Source: Altericroceibacterium spongiae (GTDB lineage: Bacteria; Pseudomonadota; Alphaproteobacteria; Sphingomonadales; Sphingomonadaceae). From it: a stretch of DNA of 64,000 nucleotides. The notes below the pieces were generated by a model. The model saw nothing but the letters and a program-made list of their open reading frames with translations, had not been told where the DNA came from and made no database searches. Below are positions 58,705 through 64,000 of the stretch, piece by piece. The stretch covers positions 124,001-188,000 of the forward strand of contig NZ_RAPF01000006.1 of the NCBI RefSeq assembly GCF_003610805.1, read 5' to 3'. Both the position numbers and the translations under genes were made by a program. Numbering within the stretch: position 1 is the first letter of the stretch; each line of letters starts with the position of its first letter.

Positions 58705-59946
58705 TCAGTCGGATAATGGTACAGATCTTTTGTCGGGTTCAAAATAGGGTCGTGTCAATGGCAGGGCATGGCGGTTGCGCGAATACACAATCTGATAGAC
58801 GCAGAGATTGCCATATTCGAAGCCGACCGAAGCCCCGGCCAGATAATAGGTCCACATACGGAAAAAGCGCGGATCGTACATCGCTTCGATCGCTTCGCGC
58901 TGTTCCAGCGTCCGTTCATACCAGGCGCGCAGGGTTTTGGCGTAATGGACCCGCAGCATTTCCACATCGGCGGCAAGCAGATGATAATGCTGGCTCGCCT
59001 CGGCGATTTCGCTGAGCGCAGGCATATAGCCGCCGGGGAAGATATATTTCAGCGTAAAGGCGTCGGTCGGTTCGGGATCGCCCATACGGCCGATCGTATG
59101 GAGCACCATGAGCCCGTCATAGCTCAGCAGATTGCGGCAGGAGCGGAAAAATGTGCGATATTGCGGTTTGCCGACATGTTCGAACATGCCCACCGACACG
59201 ATCCGGTCGAAAGTCGCCCCCTCTTTGGCAAGATCGCGATAATCGAGCAGTTCGAAGCGAACGCTGTTGTCGAGCCCTTCCTGTTTGGCTTTCTCACGCG
59301 CCAGCGCGAGTTGTTCGGTGCTAAGCGTCACACCAAGCACTTCGACATTGTAATGGCGCGCCAGATAGAGCGCCATGCCGCCCCAGCCGCAACCGATATC
59401 GAGCACGCGCTGGCCCGGTTTCAGCTTCAGTTTCGCCGCGATATGGGCGAGTTTGTCCTGTTGGGCCTGATCGAGATTTTCTGTGTCGGGGTGCCAGTAG
59501 GCGCAGCTATATTGCATGTTCTCATCGAGGAACAGCTTGTAGAACGCATTGCCCAGATCGTAATGATGCGACACGTTCCGGCGCGAGCGGCCGCGCGGAT
59601 TGAACTGGCTGAGTTTGCCAGCAATCTGCTGTTGCAGCCAGCGGAACCCTTTCGCCAGCGGCAGGGTTTCACCGCCATCCCAGGGGTGATTGGCCCTGAA
59701 AAGGGCAAGAAGCTCGAAAATATCGCCTTTCTCGATGATGATCCGGCCATCCATATAGGCTTCGGCCGAAGCAAGCCAGGGATCGGCAATCACATCATTG
59801 ACGACCTTTTCATCGGTCAGCTTTATTGCAAGATCGGGATAGCCCTGTTCAGCCCGGCCATAGGTCCTGTGCCATCCTCCGGGTGCCGAAATAGTCAGAG
59901 TGCCGTGCTGAATGAGGCCCGACACGAAACGGTCCAATATCTTCAT
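58705..59946 (-). CDS. cfa: Cyclopropane-fatty-acyl-phospholipid synthase
   Basis: Uses SAM to add a methylene group across double bonds of membrane fatty acids. An N-terminal lipid-binding domain (1-100) precedes a methyltransferase domain with NVSHHYDLGNAFYKLFLD, MQYSCAYW, the SAM motif VLDIGCGWGG and VGMFEHVG. ATG 59946 has AGGGG just upstream; ATG 59961 is an alternative. 413 residues. A 190-base gap upstream has no recognised promoter box. Confidence 0.94.
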   Translation of the reverse strand: MKILDRFVSGLIQHGTLTISAPGGWHRTYGRAEQGYPDLAIKLTDEKVVNDVIADPWLASAEAYMDGRIIIEKGDIFELLALFRANHPWDGGETLPLAKGFRWLQQQIAGKLSQFNPRGRSRRNVSHHYDLGNAFYKLFLDENMQYSCAYWHPDTENLDQAQQDKLAHIAAKLKLKPGQRVLDIGCGWGGMALYLARHYNVEVLGVTLSTEQLALAREKAKQEGLDNSVRFELLDYRDLAKEGATFDRIVSVGMFEHVGKPQYRTFFRSCRNLLSYDGLMVLHTIGRMGDPEPTDAFTLKYIFPGGYMPALSEIAEASQHYHLLAADVEMLRVHYAKTLRAWYERTLEQREAIEAMYDPRFFRMWTYYLAGASVGFEYGNLCVYQIVYSRNRHALPLTRPYFEPDKRSVPLSD

Positions 59947-60188
59947 TTTTTCCCCTGACATAGCTGATCGGCGTGTTTTCCGCCTGAATGCCATGCGTCA
60001 ACGTCACCCGGCCCGGTGCCCTGAGCGCCCGCTTCGTATGACTTTTAATCGGGAAAGCTGGCAAAGTACCGGAGTGAGTAGTCATCTTGAGGACATAACT
60101 TATCCATGCAGAGCATCATGACAAGGGTGTTCATCACACAGAAAGATTATCATCAGGTACAGTCAGAGTAACCGATTGCTGTGTAATA

Positions 60189-60929
60189 TTAAATTCCCGC
60201 ATACCATTGGTAATTGGCGCGGTCTTCCCAATAGCCGCCTTTACCTTGGCCGATTCCGGAAAGATCTTTTACCGCTTCGATAGCAGTCAGATATTTTGCG
60301 TGCTTATAGCCTAATTGTCGTTCGACTCTCAGGCGCAAGGGTGCACCGTTGCGGACCGGTAGCGGAGCATCGTTGAGTCTGTGGGCGATGATGGTTTGCG
60401 GGTGATAGGCATCGACCAGATCGATGCTTTCGTAATAAGCTGCCCCGTTCAGATGATCGGCACAGTGAAAGACGATATAGTTCGCCTCTTCGGACAGTTG
60501 CGCGAGATCGAGAATGATGCCCAGTTGCGGCCCGGTCCACTGGCCGATGGCGCTCCACCCTTCCACGCAGTCATGGCGGGTAATCTGGGTGCGCTGGGGC
60601 AGGGTGCGGATTTCTTCCAGCGAGAGCGACAGCGGCTGGCCGACCAGCCCGTGTACGGCGAGCCGCCAGTCGGCAAAACCGTTCTGCGCTGCAGCGCGAT
60701 AGGCCGGTGTAGCAGGATCGAGCGTGCCGTTTCCACGAAAAGATGGCGAGATATCCTGCCTGTCGAATTCGCGGGCCAGTGCCTGCCGCGAAGCAAGCGC
60801 GCGATGGGCGCTGCGATGCCAGTCTTCGGCGCGATCGAGCAGGGTGGCTATGGGCTGAGTGTCAGCAAGTTTGGAACAGCCAGCCGCCATGCCGGCCATC
60901 ATGGCAGCCAGAAGATTACGGCGTTTCAT
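60189..60929 (-). CDS. Tat-exported molybdopterin-dependent oxidoreductase lipoprotein
   Basis: A 246-residue sulfite-oxidase-fold protein. The N-terminus MKRRNLLAAMMAGMAAGC combines a twin Arg with a lipobox (Cys18), suggesting a Tat-exported lipoprotein. The molybdenum ligand is expected at Cys121 in RHDCVEGWSAIGQW; FHCADHLNGAAYYESID and PLRLRVERQLGYKHAKYL are cofactor and substrate regions. Shorter than MsrP (about 290) and lacking its dimer domain. Overlaps the cytochrome b gene by 14 bases; electrons probably pass between them. Confidence 0.85.
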   Translation of the reverse strand: MKRRNLLAAMMAGMAAGCSKLADTQPIATLLDRAEDWHRSAHRALASRQALAREFDRQDISPSFRGNGTLDPATPAYRAAAQNGFADWRLAVHGLVGQPLSLSLEEIRTLPQRTQITRHDCVEGWSAIGQWTGPQLGIILDLAQLSEEANYIVFHCADHLNGAAYYESIDLVDAYHPQTIIAHRLNDAPLPVRNGAPLRLRVERQLGYKHAKYLTAIEAVKDLSGIGQGKGGYWEDRANYQWYAGI

Positions 60930-61599
60930 CGCGTTTCCCTCCCGTTACCATGGCTTTGAGCTGGCCCAGCGGGCCGGAAAGCAGCACCAGCGCGACATGC
61001 AGCAGCAGAAAGGCGAATAAGCCCCAGGCGCACAGAAAGTGGAGCGAACGGGCGCTTTGCCGCCCACCGAAAAGATCGAGTAACCAGGGCCATGCCGCAT
61101 CCATGCCCGGACTCATCGCCATGCCGGTAAAGATCATCAGCGGCAGCATGATGAAGATAACCAGCCCGTAAGCCGCTTTCTGAAGAAAATTATACTGCCC
61201 TGCGCCACGATGGAAATCGAACCGGAGATGCGCACGGATATCCGCCCATATCGCCTGCCCGCGCCATTCTGCCAGACGTGTTGCGATATCCTTTCGGAAA
61301 TGCCCGTTGACCAGCGATATCAGCATGAAAAGCAGCAGGGCGAGCGCGAAAATCCAGGCAAACAGGAAGTGCCAGTCGCGCGCGGCGGAAAGGCTGTAAT
61401 AGCCGGGGATTGTCGCCCAGCCGGGAAAGCGCGGGAGAAACGCCCATGCTTGCGAAGGAGCGAATCCGGCTTGCCCCCAGTAAAGCCGGGGATGGGCGTT
61501 GGAGATATTCAGCCCCGACATGAACAGTACCGCCAGACAGGCCAGATTGAGCCAGTGCCATATCCGGGTGGTAAGGCTGTGCCGGGGACGCTGCGTCAT
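60916..61599 (-). CDS. Membrane cytochrome b (cytochrome b561/b6-like)
   Basis: A 227-residue membrane protein with four main helices and candidate haem-ligand His in RIWHWLNL, ARDWHFLFAW, LHFLCAW and LLHVALV. It resembles the b-type cytochromes that serve periplasmic dehydrogenases or reductases. It starts 4 bases inside the end of the SDR gene and ends overlapping the Mo-lipoprotein gene, so all three are one coupled unit. Likely role: electron exchange between the quinone pool and the lipoprotein. Confidence 0.87.
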   Translation of the reverse strand: MTQRPRHSLTTRIWHWLNLACLAVLFMSGLNISNAHPRLYWGQAGFAPSQAWAFLPRFPGWATIPGYYSLSAARDWHFLFAWIFALALLLFMLISLVNGHFRKDIATRLAEWRGQAIWADIRAHLRFDFHRGAGQYNFLQKAAYGLVIFIMLPLMIFTGMAMSPGMDAAWPWLLDLFGGRQSARSLHFLCAWGLFAFLLLHVALVLLSGPLGQLKAMVTGGKRDETP

Positions 61600-62387
61600 G
61601 CGGAGTCTTCTCTTGCCAGATAGAGCACGTCACGCGGCTGCGGCACGAGATGCTGACCGGAATCGACAAAAACCGTCTGCCCGCTATCCAGCACACCGCT
61701 GGCAAGAAACAGCGCCGTATCGGCGATCTCTTGCGGCGCAGTGCGGCGATGGAGCAGATTCATCCGGTGCGAGCTTTCCGCTTCGTCCGCTGTCTGATCA
61801 TGGCTTGGCAGAATGGCGCCGGGGGCGATGGCATAGACCCGGTCGTCACTCCCGGCCGCCATGCCCATCATCGGGACGGTGGCGGCCAGTGCGTGTTTGC
61901 TCATCGTATAGCTGAAAAAATCGGGATTGGGATTGGCGACTTTCTGGTCGGTGATCTGGATCACCCGGCGGCCGGTTGCGGCTCTGGCGCAGCGCAGGAA
62001 AGCCTGAGCCATGCGCACCGGGGCTTTAGCATTGACCTGCATGGTTTCGGCGAAGACCTTCGATGAAAGGCCGGTCACGTCGTCGGGCGGGAAAATACTC
62101 GCCGAATTGATGAGCACGCGCCAGTCGGGCAGTCGCGTTGCCAGTTCTTCGATCATTTTCACGCCGGCGCCCGATTGCGCCAGGTCGCAGCGCACGGTTT
62201 CGGCGGAGGGCAGGGCGCCGGCGAGTGTCTCGGCCGCGCCGTGCGAGTGGTGGCAGTGGATCACGACATGCCAGCCATTCTCTCCGAAATGCCGGGCGAT
62301 AGCAGCGCCGATCCGTTTGCCCGCCCCGGTAATGAGCACAGCGGGGCGATCATTGCCGGATGAAGATGGCGCATTGCTTTGTGTCAT
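61596..62387 (-). CDS. Pteridine-reductase-like SDR (FolM/PTR1 type)
   Basis: A 263-residue short-chain dehydrogenase with features of the pteridine-reductase subgroup: TGAGKRIGAAIARHF with the Lys-Arg in the cofactor loop, INSASIF in place of NNAG, ITDQKVANPNPDFFSYTMSKHAL (catalytic Tyr and Lys) and VDSGQHL at the end, like E. coli FolM. A role in tetrahydropterin metabolism is therefore likely, though substrate is unproven. Overlaps the cytochrome b gene by 4 bases. Confidence 0.8.
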   Translation of the reverse strand: MTQSNAPSSSGNDRPAVLITGAGKRIGAAIARHFGENGWHVVIHCHHSHGAAETLAGALPSAETVRCDLAQSGAGVKMIEELATRLPDWRVLINSASIFPPDDVTGLSSKVFAETMQVNAKAPVRMAQAFLRCARAATGRRVIQITDQKVANPNPDFFSYTMSKHALAATVPMMGMAAGSDDRVYAIAPGAILPSHDQTADEAESSHRMNLLHRRTAPQEIADTALFLASGVLDSGQTVFVDSGQHLVPQPRDVLYLAREDSA

Positions 62388-62459
62388 GACGCCAATGGAG
62401 CACAGCCAGGCGAAGGAAGAAAGAGGGCAGTTGGCATGCTATCTTTCCTCTCCGGCCTT

Positions 62460-64000
62460 TCAGGCTTTGGGCACCCGCTTTTCCAGCTCGGCGAGCCATG
62501 TATCGGCGACGGCATCGGACGGCGCACGCCAGTCACCGCGCGGCGAAAGTGCGCCGCCTGAGGAGACTTTGGGCCCGTTCGGAATGGCCGAGCGTTTGAA
62601 CTGGCTGAAAGCGAAGAAACGGCGGAGGAATTTTTCCAGCCATTCGCGAATGGTCGCAAGCTCATAGGCATTTTTCTTCGCTTCGGGGAAACCGGCAGGC
62701 CATTGCCCTGCGGCGGCATCGCGCCAGGCATGCCAGGCCAGAAAGGCCACTTTGGACGGTCGCTGCCCGAAGCGGACAATATGATGCAGGAAGAAATCGT
62801 TCAGTTCGTAAGGGCCGATTTTCGCCTCGGTGCTCTGGATGGCGCCGGTGTGATCGGCGGGCACGAGTTCGGGCGAGATCTCGGTTTCCAGAATGGCGTG
62901 GAGGATCGCATCGGTCTCGGGATCGAATTGTCCTGTCGTGGTGGTCCAGCGAATCAGATACTGGATCAGCGTTTTGGGGACCCCGGCATTCACCGCATAA
63001 TGACTCATCTGATCGCCCACGCCATAGGTGCACCAGCCGAGCGCCAGTTCGCTGAGATCGCCTGTTCCTATGACGAAACCCTTATAATGGCCGGCCAGAC
63101 GGAACAGATAATCGGTCCGCAGGCCCGCCTGCACATTCTCGAAAGTCACGTCATAAGCCGGTTCGCCATCGGCAAAGGGATGGCCGATATCTTCGAGCAT
63201 CCGTGTGGCGGCCGGGCGGATATCGATTTCCTCACCCTGAATGCCGAGCGCCCACATCAGCTTCCAGGCATTGTCTTTCGTTTCGTCGGATGTGCCGAAG
63301 CCGGGCATCGTATAGCCGCGAATGGTCGAGCGTGGAATGCGCAAACGATCACAGGCCTTGGCTGCCACGATCAGCGCATGGGTCGAATCGAGCCCGCCGG
63401 AAATGCCGATTACCATGCTTTCGGGGCGTGTCGCTTCGAACCGCCGCATCAGTGCATCGACCTGAATATTGAAAGCTTCGTAGCAATCTTCGTCCAGCCG
63501 GTGCTGGCGGTTGGGCACGAAGGGAAAACGCCGCACAGGGCGGATCAGCCCGATATCGCCTTTGGCAGGATTGTGGCTGAAACGGATGGTGCGGAAGCGC
63601 TGTTCGGGATGGCCGCTGGCTTCGGCGGCATCGTTGAAGCTCTGCATCTGCATCCGGTCCTGCAAGATCCGGTCGCAATCGATATCGGCGATACATAATT
63701 CGGGATGGAGGCTGAATCTTTCGGATTCCGCCAGCCTGTCGCCCAGCTCGTAAATCACGCCCTGACCGTCCCAGGAAAGATCGGTGGTGCTTTCCCCATG
63801 GCCCGCCGCGGCATAAATATAGGCCGCCGCCGCCCGTGCGCTTTGGGCGCGGCACAGCAAATGCCGCTCATCCGATTTACCGATCGTGATATTGGAAGCG
63901 GAAAGATTGGTCAGGATCGTCGCCCCGGCCAGCGCGCCTTGCGAGGAGGGCGGGGTGGCAACCCAAAGATCCTCGCAGATTTCCATATGGAACACGAAAC
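62460..64000 (-). CDS. nadE: Glutamine-dependent NAD synthetase, 3' part (runs off the right edge)
   Basis: The frame is open at base 64000; about 513 residues are visible. The right end holds the end of the nitrilase-like glutaminase domain, with its nucleophile Cys in MEICEDLWV. The synthetase domain has the ATP loop [12 protein letters not shown] and [18 protein letters not shown]. If the Cys corresponds to Cys176 of the Mycobacterium enzyme, about 170 residues are missing and the full length would be near 680, normal for the family. Reads towards the SDR gene 73 bases away. Confidence 0.94.
   Translation of the reverse strand, partial: FVFHMEICEDLWVATPPSSQGALAGATILTNLSASNITIGKSDERHLLCRAQSARAAAAYIYAAAGHGESTTDLSWDGQGVIYELGDRLAESERFSLHPELCIADIDCDRILQDRMQMQSFNDAAEASGHPEQRFRTIRFSHNPAKGDIGLIRPVRRFPFVPNRQHRLDEDCYEAFNIQVDALMRRFEATRPESMVIGISGGLDSTHALIVAAKACDRLRIPRSTIRGYTMPGFGTSDETKDNAWKLMWALGIQGEEIDIRPAATRMLEDIGHPFADGEPAYDVTFENVQAGLRTDYLFRLAGHYKGFVIGTGDLSELALGWCTYGVGDQMSHYAVNAGVPKTLIQYLIRWTTTTGQFDPETDAILHAILETEISPELVPADHTGAIQSTEAKIGPYELNDFFLHHIVRFGQRPSKVAFLAWHAWRDAAAGQWPAGFPEAKKNAYELATIREWLEKFLRRFFAFSQFKRSAIPNGPKVSSGGALSPRGDWRAPSDAVADTWLAELEKRVPKA

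Noticed and set aside
58768-59958. 396-codon plus-strand open frame inside cfa
   Set aside because: Antisense to a clear cyclopropane synthase.
60189-61599. Considered calling the Mo protein and cytochrome b MsrP and MsrQ
   Set aside because: The Mo protein is about 45 residues too short, has a lipobox after its twin-Arg signal, and the cytochrome is of the b561/b6-like type rather than the ferric-reductase-like MsrQ.

Overview
The window is a GC-rich (about 60% by eye), densely coded bacterial chromosome segment. Gene content and protein style point to an alphaproteobacterium of the order Sphingomonadales, probably an Erythrobacteraceae-like organism. The pointers are the block bamD-recN-ligA, an sdhC-sdhD-sdhA order, a subclass B3 metallo-beta-lactamase of the kind known from Erythrobacter relatives, a LysR gene divergent from ilvD as in Caulobacter, and a GGAAC-N17-CGTT (EcfG-type) promoter. 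This placement is inference from family resemblance only. No rRNA, tRNA, CRISPR array, prophage or insertion sequence was recognised.

Layout. 1-2.8 kb: 5' part of amn (AMP nucleosidase), then the ribosomal operon rpsF-rpsR-rplI (minus strand) and a small outer-membrane protein. 3-5.3 kb: an atypical MurC/Mpl-like ligase divergent from an LD-carboxypeptidase. 5.3-9.5 kb: fabD, a methyltransferase, fabG, dnaN and a small membrane protein. 9.6-14.3 kb: a membrane PAS-GGDEF-EAL-PilZ protein and lepA. 14.4-17.4 kb: a PEP-CTERM exported protein, then a TetR regulator divergent from a CmcJ/NvfI-type oxygenase with an inverted repeat between them. 17.5-23.2 kb: bamD, recN, a DUF4396 membrane protein, ligA. 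23.2-27.1 kb: AhpD-like protein, a DUF2459 protein, prmA, a B3 metallo-beta-lactamase coupled to an SDR. 27.2-29.8 kb: sdhCDA, closed by a strong terminator with no sdhB. 29.9-35.9 kb: secreted cyclophilin, truncated haemoglobin, a BlaI/BlaR1-type pair with two perfect operators, creD, and a YpfJ-type zinc metallopeptidase. 36-40.9 kb: 3-hydroxybutyrate dehydrogenase, guaB, an RsmB-type methyltransferase, a TPR protein, rppH. 40.9-46.3 kb: esterase, PAP2 phosphatase, photolyase with a stress promoter, SDR and purF. 46.4-51.5 kb: a glycosyltransferase beside an AT-rich island, an Lrp regulator, ilvD and its divergent LysR. 51.5-56.6 kb: stand-alone LigD polymerase domain, an Old Yellow Enzyme, a genuine formylglycine-generating enzyme, a LacI regulator, rlpA. 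56.8-64 kb: argG, a secreted papain-like protein, cfa, then a minus-strand run of nadE, a pteridine-reductase-like SDR, a cytochrome b and a Tat-exported molybdopterin lipoprotein.

Most of the window is housekeeping: translation, lipid, NAD, purine, arginine and branched-chain amino-acid synthesis, and DNA repair. The accessory interest lies in small regulated modules. The best candidate for an undescribed system is at 31.2-33.4 kb: a BlaI repressor with twin operators overlapping its own promoter, and a BlaR1-like M56 metallopeptidase in which the usual penicillin-binding sensor is replaced by a proline-rich linker and a long Glu/Ala/Arg-rich coiled coil. Other leads are the TetR/oxygenase pair, the orphan formylglycine-generating enzyme, the MurC-like paralogue with altered motifs, and the Mo-lipoprotein/cytochrome b/pteridine reductase cluster.
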